DNA from: Candidatus Rubneribacter avistercoris
GTDB lineage: Bacteria; Actinomycetota; Coriobacteriia; Coriobacteriales; Eggerthellaceae
Length of the DNA stretch: 47,243 nucleotides
Direction: 5' to 3'
NCBI GenBank assembly: GCA_019115845.1
Contig: DXCU01000057.1
Location: 1 to 47,243 of the forward strand
Shown here: positions 32,050 through 40,097 of the stretch, in pieces
Numbering within the stretch: position 1 is the stretch's first letter
Layout: each line of letters begins with the position of its first letter
Position numbers and translations under genes: made by a program
Notes under the pieces: generated by a model
What the model saw: the letters and a program-made list of their open reading frames with translations, nothing else
Told to the model about the DNA's origin: nothing
The model's database searches: none

Positions 32050-32889
32050 ATGACGAACACCCCTGCCCCCGCAAAGCCCGAAGGCGTTGCCGACGACGTG
32101 TGGGCGCAGATGTTAGCCGCATCGCCCGCCGAGGCGCGCCGGATCATTCGCACAGGCGCGTTCGCGGCGCCGACGAGCGGATTGTGCCCCGGCTATGCGC
32201 AGGCGAACCTCATCGTGCTGCCGCGCGAACAGGCCTACGACTTTTTACTGTTTGCCCAGCGCAACCCCAAACCGTGCCCGCTGCTCGAGGTCACCGACAC
32301 GGGCGCGCGCGAAACCTCCATCTGCGCAACAGACTGCGACATTGCCACCGACTTCCCGCGCTACCGCATCTACGAGCACGGCGAACTGGTGGCCGAGGTG
32401 GATAACGTTGCGAGTTGCTGGCGCGACGATTTGGTGTCGTTCGTTATCGGATGCTCGTTCTCGTTTGAAAGCGAACTCATAGAAGCCGGCATCGAAATCC
32501 GCCACAACACCTTGGGCTGCAACGTGCCCATGTACCTCACGGGCGTGCCATGTGTGCCCGCTGGCAGCATGTCCGGCAACATGGTCATGTCCATGCGCCC
32601 CATCCCCGCAGACCAGGTGGTGAAAGCGGTGCAACTCTCCGGCGCTATCCCCAAGGTGCACGGCGCGCCCCTGCACATCGGCGACCCGGCGGCCATCGGC
32701 GTGCGCGATCTGGCGCATCCCGAGTTCGGCGACCCGGTGGACGTCCGCGAGGGCGAGGTGCCTGTGTTTTGGGCCTGCGGCGTCACGCCCCAATCCGTCG
32801 TCATGAACAGCAAGCCGCCCTTCGCCATCACCCACGCTCCCGGCTGCATGCTCATCACCGACACGAAGAACATCGACCTCAAGGAATAA
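32050..32889 (+). CDS. YcsI/DUF1445 putative hydro-lyase (D-glutamate cyclase family)
   Basis: A 279-residue member of the DUF1445/UPF0317 family, which includes YcsI in the ycsFG-kipIA region of Bacillus and mammalian D-glutamate cyclase, an enzyme that converts D-glutamate to 5-oxo-D-proline. The signature GLCPGYAQANLIVLP is at about residues 41-55, with FVIGCSFSFESELIEAGI and HAPGCMLITD towards the end. That activity fits a 5-oxoproline locus, but the reaction here is inferred. ATG 32050 follows GAAGGAG. It is separated from accC by the toxin-antitoxin pair, and a G-tract terminator follows. Confidence 0.88.
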   Translation: MTNTPAPAKPEGVADDVWAQMLAASPAEARRIIRTGAFAAPTSGLCPGYAQANLIVLPREQAYDFLLFAQRNPKPCPLLEVTDTGARETSICATDCDIATDFPRYRIYEHGELVAEVDNVASCWRDDLVSFVIGCSFSFESELIEAGIEIRHNTLGCNVPMYLTGVPCVPAGSMSGNMVMSMRPIPADQVVKAVQLSGAIPKVHGAPLHIGDPAAIGVRDLAHPEFGDPVDVREGEVPVFWACGVTPQSVVMNSKPPFAITHAPGCMLITDTKNIDLKE

Positions 32890-32908
32890 TCAAGCGGCAC
32901 ATAAATCA

Positions 32909-32939
32909 GGGGGGGGGGGGGCAACACGCCCCCTCTTTT
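32909..32939 (+). terminator. G13 tract forming a terminator hairpin after ycsI
   Basis: Thirteen consecutive G (32909-32921), then CAACAC, then GCCCCC (32928-32933) and TCTTTT. Any six Gs can pair, giving a GC stem followed by four T. The homopolymer is long enough to slip in replication or to be miscounted in sequencing. Confidence 0.6.
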
Positions 32940-32947
32940 CCCTCTGC

Positions 32948-32985
32948 GTGACAAGAATTTGGAATGAAATCCAAATTCTTGTCAC
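32948..32985. promoter_or_regulatory. Perfect 16-bp inverted repeat upstream of the DUF4143 ATPase
   Basis: GTGACAAGAATTTGGA, spacer ATGAAA, then the exact complement. It contains the core ATTTGGAATnnAATCCAAAT shared with the next repeat. It may be an operator, or part of a transcript end for the upstream gene. Confidence 0.6.
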
Positions 32986-32996
32986 TATTCTCAAAA

Positions 32997-33016
32997 ATTT
33001 GGAATAGAATCCAAAT
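32997..33016. promoter_or_regulatory. Second copy of the ATTTGGA/TCCAAAT dyad
   Basis: ATTTGGA-ATAGAA-TCCAAAT: 7-bp arms with the same 6-base spacing as the core of the repeat at 32948-32985. It lies 24 bases before the ATPase start codon. Two copies of one dyad suggest cooperative binding of a regulator. Confidence 0.6.
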
Positions 33017-33040
33017 GCAATACCAAACAGAAAGGCTTCC

Positions 33041-34273
33041 ATGAACCCTATAGCTCGCCCCGCTTACCTCGATTGGCTCACCCGATGGCGTGATAAAGAC
33101 GTCATCAAGGTGGTGTCGGGCGTGCGTCGTTGCGGCAAATCAACATTGCTCGAACTGTTTCAAGCGCACCTACTGGCCAAGGGCGTCAGGCCAGACCGCA
33201 TCATCAGCATCAACTTCGAGAGCATCGAGAACGAGCGCCTTACGGACCACCGTGCGCTCTACAACCACGTGGCAGCGAACCTTGCCCCCGGCCAAACCAC
33301 CTATGTGTTCCTTGACGAAATCCAACAGGTCGGCCACTTCGAACGCGCCGTGGATGCGCTGTTTGTCCTCGACGGCTGCGATTTGTACCTTACCGGGTCG
33401 AATGCCTACCTCATGTCGAGCGAATTGGGAACCTTGCTGTCAGGGCGCTACGTGGAGCTCAAAATGCTCCCGCTTTCGTTCGCGGAATTCGCAGACGGCA
33501 TCGAACGCATAACCCCCGGGCTTTCCAACGCCGAAAAATTTGAGCGCTACGTGCGCAACGGCTCTCTTCCCTACACCGTTGCACTTGCCGACGACGAGCG
33601 GAACATCCGCGAATACCTTGACGACGTATACCATTCCATCCTGCTCAAAGACGTGGTAGAGCGTTTCAAAATAACGGAAGTCGCTACCCTTGAACGCATC
33701 GCGCGGTTTCTTTCAGGCAACATTGGAAGCCTTGTTTCCACGCGGAACATCGTCAATACGCTGAAATCGAGCGGCCGCAGCGCCGACCAGAAAACCGTGG
33801 ATAAGTATGTGCGCGGCCTTACCGAAAGCCTGCTGTTTTACGAAGTACCCCGCTGGAACATCAAGGGGAAAGACGTGCTCGTGCGGCTGTCCAAGTTTTA
33901 TGCGGTCGACACCGGTTTGCGTGCAAATCTTGTTGCCGGGTCGGCAAGCGACGTCGGACACATCCTCGAAAATATTGTATTTCTGGAACTGCTGCGACGC
34001 GGTTTCGCCGTATACGTTGGCCAGCTCGATAGCAAGGAAGTGGATTTTGTCGCTGTAGCAGGAAACGACTTTTGCTATTACCAGGTAGCCGCAAGCGCGC
34101 TCGACCCCGCCACACTTGAGCGGGAGCTTGCCCCGCTGCGTAAAATACCCGATAGCTACCCGAAATATCTCATCACGCTCGACACGATTTTCAAAGATGG
34201 CAATATTGAAGGCATCAGAAAAATGAATGCTATCGACTGGCTGCTTGCCGCGCCGGGCGAAGGTATACAATAG
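33041..34273 (+). CDS. AAA ATPase with C-terminal DUF4143
   Basis: A 410-residue P-loop ATPase of the AAA_14/DUF4143 type. Walker A is GVRRCGKST (residues 27-35), Walker B is TYVFLDEIQ, and the sensor segment is LYLTGSNAYLMSSEL. The C-terminal DUF4143 ends in a nuclease-like strand YVGQLDSKEVDFVAVAG. These proteins are common, often laterally acquired, and of unproven function; links to DNA mobility and defence have been proposed. The gene is visibly more AT-rich than its neighbours and has its own palindromic upstream region. It lies between ycsI and pxpA; pxpA starts 33 bases downstream and is probably co-transcribed with it. Confidence 0.9.
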   Translation: MNPIARPAYLDWLTRWRDKDVIKVVSGVRRCGKSTLLELFQAHLLAKGVRPDRIISINFESIENERLTDHRALYNHVAANLAPGQTTYVFLDEIQQVGHFERAVDALFVLDGCDLYLTGSNAYLMSSELGTLLSGRYVELKMLPLSFAEFADGIERITPGLSNAEKFERYVRNGSLPYTVALADDERNIREYLDDVYHSILLKDVVERFKITEVATLERIARFLSGNIGSLVSTRNIVNTLKSSGRSADQKTVDKYVRGLTESLLFYEVPRWNIKGKDVLVRLSKFYAVDTGLRANLVAGSASDVGHILENIVFLELLRRGFAVYVGQLDSKEVDFVAVAGNDFCYYQVAASALDPATLERELAPLRKIPDSYPKYLITLDTIFKDGNIEGIRKMNAIDWLLAAPGEGIQ

Positions 34274-34306
34274 CAAGCAAACGAACGCCAAAATGAAAGG
34301 CTATCT

Positions 34307-35068
34307 ATGTATCGCATAGATCTGAACAGCGATTTGGGAGAGAGCTTCGGACGCTACACGCTAGGGCTTGATGACCAGATAATCCCGCTTGTGTCCAGCG
34401 CGAACATCGCGTGCGGCCAGCACGCGGGCGACCCGGTGGTCATGCGCAAGACCGTGCGCATGGCAGCCGATGCGGGCGTTGCCATCGGCGCGCATCCCGG
34501 CTATCCCGACCTGCAAGGTTTCGGGCGGCGCGACATGAACCTCTCGCCAGATGAAGCCTACGCTTACCTGCTCTACCAGATAGGCGCGCTGCAGGCGTTC
34601 TGCACCGCGCAGGGCGCGCGCCTCGCGCACGTGAAGCCGCACGGCCAGCTGTACAACCGCGCAGCCGTGGATGCGGAACTGGCCGCCGCGCTCGCCCAGG
34701 CAGTGCACGACGCGGACCCAAGCCTTGTGCTTGTGGGACTGGCGAACGGCGCTCTCGTCGATGCGGGGCGCGCACAGGGTTTGACCACGGCCGAAGAGTT
34801 CTTCATGGACCGCAACTACACCGACGAAGGCCGCCTGGTCAGCCGCAACAACCCCGCTGCGCTCATTCGCGACGAGGAGCAGGCCATCGAACGCGTGAAG
34901 CAGGCCATCCGCGACGGCGCCGTCCTGTCGGTGACGGGCAAACTCGTCAATCTGCATGCCGACACCGTCTGCATTCACGGGGATTCGCCCACCGCGCTCG
35001 CCTTCGCCGCCCGCGTGCGCCGCGCACTCGAAGAGGACGGCATTGCCGTCAAGCCCGTGAGCGCGTAG
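34307..35068 (+). CDS. pxpA: 5-oxoprolinase subunit PxpA (LamB/YcsF family)
   Basis: A 253-residue LamB/YcsF protein, the catalytic subunit of the PxpABC 5-oxoprolinase. Motifs: IDLNSDLGESFG (4-15), ANIACGQHAGDP, GAHPGYPDLQGFGRRDM, HVKPHGQLYNRA. Length matches the family (about 250). GAAAGG precedes ATG 34307. It would normally be expected next to pxpB and pxpC, but here it is separated from pxpC by about 5 kb containing accBC, a toxin-antitoxin pair, ycsI and an ATPase. It is convergent with the MerR gene across a shared terminator. Confidence 0.94.
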   Translation: MYRIDLNSDLGESFGRYTLGLDDQIIPLVSSANIACGQHAGDPVVMRKTVRMAADAGVAIGAHPGYPDLQGFGRRDMNLSPDEAYAYLLYQIGALQAFCTAQGARLAHVKPHGQLYNRAAVDAELAAALAQAVHDADPSLVLVGLANGALVDAGRAQGLTTAEEFFMDRNYTDEGRLVSRNNPAALIRDEEQAIERVKQAIRDGAVLSVTGKLVNLHADTVCIHGDSPTALAFAARVRRALEEDGIAVKPVSA

Positions 35069-35121
35069 CAGGGGCGCAACGGACGATCCCCAAGACAAGC
35101 CTCGTCCGTTGCACCCCTGCT
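35067..35121. terminator. Bidirectional terminator between pxpA and the MerR gene
   Basis: 20-bp arms (35067-35086 and 35102-35121) with one mismatch. It starts within the pxpA stop codon and ends 14 bases from the MerR stop. There is no long T tract on either side, so termination strength rests on the stem. Confidence 0.65.
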
Positions 35122-35134
35122 CCTCCAGCAGTCG

Positions 35135-36112
35135 CTACAGCGACAGCATGTCCTTGAGCACCTCCTCGAAACGCCGTTCGCCGCTCGAGCACGACTCCTC
35201 GGCTCCCAAAACCGGTATCCACAGCTTGTGTAGGCTGCGGTAAGCGCTCTCACCGCTCCGCGCCATCATCACGATCCTGCTCACCGGCTCGCCAATCACC
35301 TCAAGGCCGCGCTCCTCTATATAATCGAACGCAAACCGGAACGAATCGCACTTCAGCTCCACATCCGATCCGGAAAAAAACGATGTGGTCAGGCAGAACA
35401 AACTTGGGAGCGCTTGGAGTTCCGGCTCGTTTTTGAAGGACACATCCGAAAGCTTCGAATCCTCCACGAATAGCCCGTAGGCAACATCGTTCGCATCGGG
35501 TCCGTGGTACACGCCCCCAGGCAGCACGTAAGCAGCGTAGTCTTGTATCCACCGGCCGAACAGGTCGCGATGCGAGGCGACCATGTCGTAGCCCACCTGC
35601 GTTTGAAGGAAGTGCATGGCGGGTCGATACTCGAACTTGATCTCGTTGCAATCGCTTATCGCGTCGCGCAAAAGCACCTGATCAGTCCGCACCTGCATAA
35701 GGAGTTTGAGCTTCTCGGCCACTTCGCGCGTGAGCTTCTCCTCCTTCTCGGACAACATCTCCACCGTCTTCGCGGGATTGAAATCCTTCATGATCTCCAC
35801 CACCTCGTTGATGGCGAAGCCCTGCTGCCTATACGAACGAGCCTTCATCAGCATATTGATGTCCCAGGCACTGTAATAGCGATAGCCCGAGATAGGATTT
35901 TTCTCCGGTTTGATGAGATGCAGGCGTTCGTAATATCTGATGGACTCGGGACTCACTCCGATGATATCGGACACCTCTCCTATCTTGTACCGCCTCGAAT
36001 TCCGCACCGCATAGCGGGAAGAGTCGGCAGTCCGACCCTCCTCGCCGATCATCAGAGGCGCTTCCTTATCGTCAATGGAGCGCAATTCGGCAATCCTTTC
36101 AACAAAGGCCAT
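35135..36112 (-). CDS. MerR-family transcriptional regulator
   Basis: A 325-residue MerR-type regulator. The N-terminal winged helix is at about residues 42-110 (YKIGEVSDIIGVSPESIRYY, GYRYYSAWDINMLMKARSYR), preceded by an unusual 40-residue extension. A dimerisation coiled coil (about 118-150) and a 170-residue ligand domain follow. It is the last gene of the cai/fix-like cluster and probably its activator. A good candidate operator lies in the spacer of the putative promoter in front of the first gene (46617-46647). The start is uncertain: ATG 36112 has a poor ribosome site, while ATG 36052 has AAGGA ten bases upstream and would remove twenty residues of the extension. Confidence 0.88.
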   Translation of the reverse strand: MAFVERIAELRSIDDKEAPLMIGEEGRTADSSRYAVRNSRRYKIGEVSDIIGVSPESIRYYERLHLIKPEKNPISGYRYYSAWDINMLMKARSYRQQGFAINEVVEIMKDFNPAKTVEMLSEKEEKLTREVAEKLKLLMQVRTDQVLLRDAISDCNEIKFEYRPAMHFLQTQVGYDMVASHRDLFGRWIQDYAAYVLPGGVYHGPDANDVAYGLFVEDSKLSDVSFKNEPELQALPSLFCLTTSFFSGSDVELKCDSFRFAFDYIEERGLEVIGEPVSRIVMMARSGESAYRSLHKLWIPVLGAEESCSSGERRFEEVLKDMLSL

Positions 36113-36132
36113 CGGCGACCCGAGTCCCGCCC

Positions 36133-36162
36133 TCCCCCTGCGCGCCGCGTCGCGCAGGGGGA
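36133..36162 (-). other. Hairpin between the NCS1 permease and MerR genes
   Basis: A perfect 12-bp stem TCCCCCTGCGCG / CGCGCAGGGGGA with a 6-base loop, in the 65-base gap. There is no T tract on the minus strand, so it may attenuate transcription or protect mRNA rather than end it. It would reduce regulator expression relative to the enzymes. Confidence 0.55.
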
Positions 36163-36177
36163 CGAAACGGTTGACGC

Positions 36178-37506
36178 CTACATTTTCTCAGACGTTGGCC
36201 GGTCGGCAAGATGCCCGGCAAGAACCCTTTTGTCGAACAGCTTGCTCAGCACCACATACAGCACGATGGTGGAAACGTACGAAATGATCGGCGAGACGAA
36301 GAATCCCGTCGAAAGGCACGCCTGCCCGACCACGCCTCCGAGGAGCCAGCAGGCAATCGCGGTGGGATTCACCTCCACCCGCAACTTCGACGTCCTCACG
36401 AAATAGCGCTCGGCCACCATCATCGCCGGTATCGGCGCCATGAGGACGGAGAGGAACTGAATGATGGGCAGGAGCCATTGCAAAGCTCCGCACGCCGCGA
36501 AAGCCGCCGCACATGCCGTCACCAAGAAGGCGATCTGCGAATGGGTCACCTTTCCGCGAAGTTTGGTGGCGTCAAGGACGTTCTGCGCAGCCAAGCCAGC
36601 CCCATAAATGTTGTTATCCTGCGTGGTGCACAGGCATACAAGCGTGCACGCCATCACCACGAAGCCCAGGCCTATGGCCGCCGTCGCCGCAGAGAAGTCG
36701 CCGTTGCGCGCGACCTGCGCCACAATGACCCCGACTATCTGCAAGCAGAACAGACCAAGCGTGAACGCGCCAACGCCGGCCGCCACCACATCCCGCTTCG
36801 AGCGCCCAAAGCGGCACACGTCGGGCGTGATCAAGCAGCCGAAGACCCAGCTTCCCACGATTGACGCCGCAGCTTCGGAAAACGGCATCGTGCTTGCGGG
36901 ATCGGGCTTATACGACAGAACCACGCCGTACCCGCCGTAATTGACGCCCAGAATGACGAACACGACAAGGGCCAGCACAAGCGCTGTAGGGACGCCAATC
37001 ATCGACACGATCTCAAGTCCCCTGTAACCCCTCATCGCCGAGATAGACCACACCAGTATGATGACGGCCGCCAAAACAGCCGCAGGAATGGGACAACCCG
37101 GAAAATTCGCAATCACCATCTGGGCAAACGTGTCACCGTTGATGCCTATCCACGTAATGGACGACATTACCAGGAGCAGCGAGAATATCGCGGACCCCTT
37201 CCTTCCGAACACCGTCCGCGACAGAAACGACGTGGACAAACCGGTCTCGAACGAGATGATGCCAGTCGACACCGCGATGAATATGAGGAACGCATCCCCC
37301 ACGAGTATGGAGACGAGAGCGTTGACGAATGTCATCTGATACCCTATCGCGGCACCGGTCACGAAGTTCGAGACCGCGATAGGGTATCCAGCCAACACAA
37401 GGAACATCCCCCATCCGCTCTTGCGCTCGGAGTCGGGCACCGCCTCGAAGGCGTATTCGTACTTGCCTTGATCGCCAGCAGCCTTCGTCTTCCCCTGATC
37501 AGGCAT
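36178..37506 (-). CDS. NCS1-family permease (CodB/cytosine-permease-like)
   Basis: A 442-residue membrane protein with about twelve helices of the nucleobase:cation symporter-1 family. Recognisable parts: GWGMFLVLAGYPIAVSNFVT in helix 1, TGLSTSFLSRTVFGRKGS, MSSITWIGINGDTFAQM, and CLCTTQDNNIYGAGLAAQNV. Relatives import cytosine, purines, hydantoins, allantoin or pyridoxine. ATG 37506 has a perfect AAGGAGGTG six bases upstream. It sits between fixX and merR in the CoA/FixABCX cluster, so it may import that pathway's substrate, which would suggest a nitrogen-containing acid. This is inferred from position. Confidence 0.88.
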   Translation of the reverse strand: MPDQGKTKAAGDQGKYEYAFEAVPDSERKSGWGMFLVLAGYPIAVSNFVTGAAIGYQMTFVNALVSILVGDAFLIFIAVSTGIISFETGLSTSFLSRTVFGRKGSAIFSLLLVMSSITWIGINGDTFAQMVIANFPGCPIPAAVLAAVIILVWSISAMRGYRGLEIVSMIGVPTALVLALVVFVILGVNYGGYGVVLSYKPDPASTMPFSEAAASIVGSWVFGCLITPDVCRFGRSKRDVVAAGVGAFTLGLFCLQIVGVIVAQVARNGDFSAATAAIGLGFVVMACTLVCLCTTQDNNIYGAGLAAQNVLDATKLRGKVTHSQIAFLVTACAAAFAACGALQWLLPIIQFLSVLMAPIPAMMVAERYFVRTSKLRVEVNPTAIACWLLGGVVGQACLSTGFFVSPIISYVSTIVLYVVLSKLFDKRVLAGHLADRPTSEKM

Positions 37507-37591
37507 ATAACACCTCCTTGTCTCTGCGTTTCCCCAACGCGGGCGAGCACCGCTTCGCATGGCGCGCGGCACCCGCCCGCAACGGCCCAGC

Positions 37592-37897
37592 CTAGCCCCA
37601 GCGGTACTCGACGCCCTTGGTGGGCCCGGGAAAGGCCCATTTCTCCAATATCGTCTGCCCGCACAGGATGCGGCACGTGCCGCACTCGAGGCAGCCTGCG
37701 TAATCGAAGCTTGGCGTGCCGTTCTCGTCACGTCGGTAGAGGCCTGCGGGACAGGCGATGACGAGCTTGTCGAACTCGGCATCGAATCCGGGCGCCTCTG
37801 CGGCGTCCTTGAGGACGATGTGGGCAACCTCCTCGTCCACATCGTATTTGTTGAGCGAGAGCTTCGCGTCAACGTTGACCGTGCTCGGCTCGATCAT
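37592..37897 (-). CDS. fixX: FixX, ferredoxin-like protein of the electron-transfer flavoprotein system
   Basis: A 101-residue ferredoxin-like protein. Cysteines at C49 (ACPAGLY), C69, C72, C75 and C79 (GCLECGTCRILC) match FixX. It passes electrons between FixC and the quinone or ferredoxin pool. The start overlaps the fixC stop by four bases. Length is normal for the family (about 95-100). Confidence 0.93.
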   Translation of the reverse strand: MIEPSTVNVDAKLSLNKYDVDEEVAHIVLKDAAEAPGFDAEFDKLVIACPAGLYRRDENGTPSFDYAGCLECGTCRILCGQTILEKWAFPGPTKGVEYRWG

Positions 37898-39180
37898 AGC
37901 GCCTTCATCCCCCCTCGAACGTCCTTGAGTATGTTCATGAGGCCCACTTCCTTGACCGAACCGAGGACCTTCTTCTTCAAAGGCGGCTGCGGTTCCCCGT
38001 CCACCACGAACATGCCGTTGAAGATGTCGCGAACGAGCGCAGGATAGCCGTTGAAGATTCTCTTGGTGCTCTCCATGAAGTGCGGGAACCTCTGGTACTG
38101 ACGCATGTCGCGCAACACGAAGGAGCTTTCGAGCAGCTCCATGTAGCGGTTGAGCGAAGAGGCGCTGAAATCCTTCCTATCCATCGCCTCGATAGCCGCC
38201 TGAGCGGCAAGCTGCCCCGACGCCACGGCGAAGTCCATGCCCCGCACGCAGTAGCCGAGGTTCATGCACAGCATGCCGGCATCGCCGGCCACCAGGCAGC
38301 CGTCTCCCACAAGCCGCGGGATCATATGGTAGCCGCCCTCGGACACCATGTGGCCGGAGTACTCAACCAGCTTGCCTCCCCGTATGAGCGCGGCCACTTC
38401 GGGGTGTTGCTTGAAGTCCTCCATCATCTGGTAAATGGTGGTCTTCGCCGTCACAAGATCGGACAACGTAGCCACCAGGCCCAGCGAGATAGACGACTTG
38501 TTCGTGTACATGAAGCCACCCCCGATGTGGCCCTTCGTCGAGTCTCCCGCGAACAGCCACGCGGCGCCCTCGCCAGGCCCGCACAGTAGACGGTCCTCTA
38601 TGACCTCGGCCGGAAGCTCGATGAGTTCCTTCACGCCCACGGCCATCTCGGAGGGCTTGGGAGTGGGGGCGCCCACGGCCTTGGGGGTGAGCAGCGAGTT
38701 CACGCCGTCGGCCAAGATGGTGATATCGGCCGTCAGCTCGTCCTCTCCTGCAACCACGCCCAACACGCGGGACCCGTCCATGACCAGGTCCTCAACAGGG
38801 ATGCCGCAGATAACCTCCGCACCCGCATCCTCGGCCTGCTCAGCGAGCCATTGGTCGAAGGGGCCGAACAGCACAGAATAGGAGTCCTTTCCTTCTTGGG
38901 CCATCGCCTCGGACGCAAACCCGATCGTGAAGTTGGACGTCGGATCGAGAAGCGAGATGCGCTCGCGCATGATTCGGCGCTCGACAGGCGCCTCCTTCTC
39001 GAAATTGGGGAACACCTTCTTCAAGGAATGGGCGTATATCCTGCCGCCTGTCATGTTCTTCGCGCCAGCGAAATTGCCTCGCTCCACCATGAGCACGCTC
39101 TTGCCCGCCTTCGCCAGGGTGTACGCGGCAACCGATCCGGCGCACCCCGCGCCGACGACGATCGCGTCGAAATCTGACAT
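37894..39180 (-). CDS. fixC: FixC, FAD-dependent ETF:quinone oxidoreductase-like protein
   Basis: A 428-residue flavoprotein. The FAD-binding Rossmann fold is at the N-terminus (IVVGAGCAGSVAAYTLAKAG), a second FAD contact is GDGCLVAGDAGMLCMNLGY, and the quinone-side region is near the C-terminus. FixC takes electrons from the FixAB flavoprotein; in FixABCX complexes electrons can be bifurcated from NADH to quinone and ferredoxin. ATG 39180 with GAAGG upstream is preferred; a GTG at 39189 would leave no room for a ribosome site. It overlaps fixX. Confidence 0.94.
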   Translation of the reverse strand: MSDFDAIVVGAGCAGSVAAYTLAKAGKSVLMVERGNFAGAKNMTGGRIYAHSLKKVFPNFEKEAPVERRIMRERISLLDPTSNFTIGFASEAMAQEGKDSYSVLFGPFDQWLAEQAEDAGAEVICGIPVEDLVMDGSRVLGVVAGEDELTADITILADGVNSLLTPKAVGAPTPKPSEMAVGVKELIELPAEVIEDRLLCGPGEGAAWLFAGDSTKGHIGGGFMYTNKSSISLGLVATLSDLVTAKTTIYQMMEDFKQHPEVAALIRGGKLVEYSGHMVSEGGYHMIPRLVGDGCLVAGDAGMLCMNLGYCVRGMDFAVASGQLAAQAAIEAMDRKDFSASSLNRYMELLESSFVLRDMRQYQRFPHFMESTKRIFNGYPALVRDIFNGMFVVDGEPQPPLKKKVLGSVKEVGLMNILKDVRGGMKAL

Positions 39181-39195
39181 CGCACTCACCCTTCT

Positions 39196-40083
39196 TTACG
39201 CGAGCTTGGCGTTGATCTTCGGCATAACGTCCACGATGTCGCCCACCAGGCCGTAGTCGACCTTCTGGAAGATGGGCGCGTGCTCGTCCTTGTTGATGGC
39301 GAACGACACCCTCGCGCGGTCCACGCCCACCATATGCTGCATCTGGCCGGAGATGCCGATGCCCACGTACATGTCCGGCGTGAGCATGAGCCCGGACACG
39401 CCGATGTAGGCTTCGCGCGGGAACCATGTCTCGCTCTCAGTCAGCGGGCGCGTGCATCCCAGCTCGCCGCCGACGGCCTTGCAGAACTCGCGCGCAAGCG
39501 AGAGGTCCTCCTCCTTGCCGAACCCGCGCCCGGCGGCCACGATGCGCTTCGCCGCAGTCAGGTCGACGTCGGCAGGAGGCAGCTTCTCGCGGCTCACAAG
39601 CTCGACCGTCTGCGCAGGAGCCGCGAACGCGGCTTCTTCCACGACATCGGTACCGGACGGCGACACCTCGCCGAAGGCGCCTGCGGAAACCGAGCAGAAC
39701 GAGATGGCGGTCAGGCTCTTGCACGTGCGCAAACCCACGCCGCCGAAGTACATACTCTGCGTGGACCCGTCGCAAAACGCCATCACATCGGTGATGACGG
39801 AGGCGCCGTCGCGCGCGGCCATGCGGCCCACGACGATCTTCAGACGGCGGGTGGGCTCGAACAGGACGATCTGCGGATCCTCGGCCTTCACAACCTCCCA
39901 CATGGTGTCAACCGCAGCTTCCTTGGCAATTCCCTCGGGAACGGAAACCCTCACGCACTTGTCGGCGATGCCCGCGACGGACTCGCAAAACGTCAGGTAA
40001 ACGACTTCGTCAACAAGGGAGCGGGCACCGCCGCACAGCTCCCTGGCCGCCGCTTCGCTTTCGGTGATGACAATGGCCTTCAT
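39196..40083 (-). CDS. fixB: FixB, electron-transfer flavoprotein alpha subunit
   Basis: A 295-residue ETF alpha subunit. The C-terminal FAD domain shows RIVAAGRGFGKEED, SETWFPREAYIGVSG, YVGIGISGQMQHMVG and SFAINKDEHAPIFQKVDYG, all family signatures. It forms a heterodimer with FixA and links the acyl-CoA dehydrogenase to FixC. The start lies 14 bases after the fixA stop with GGGAGGG upstream. Confidence 0.95.
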   Translation of the reverse strand: MKAIVITESEAAARELCGGARSLVDEVVYLTFCESVAGIADKCVRVSVPEGIAKEAAVDTMWEVVKAEDPQIVLFEPTRRLKIVVGRMAARDGASVITDVMAFCDGSTQSMYFGGVGLRTCKSLTAISFCSVSAGAFGEVSPSGTDVVEEAAFAAPAQTVELVSREKLPPADVDLTAAKRIVAAGRGFGKEEDLSLAREFCKAVGGELGCTRPLTESETWFPREAYIGVSGLMLTPDMYVGIGISGQMQHMVGVDRARVSFAINKDEHAPIFQKVDYGLVGDIVDVMPKINAKLA

Positions 40084-40097
40084 AGGTTCACCCTCCC

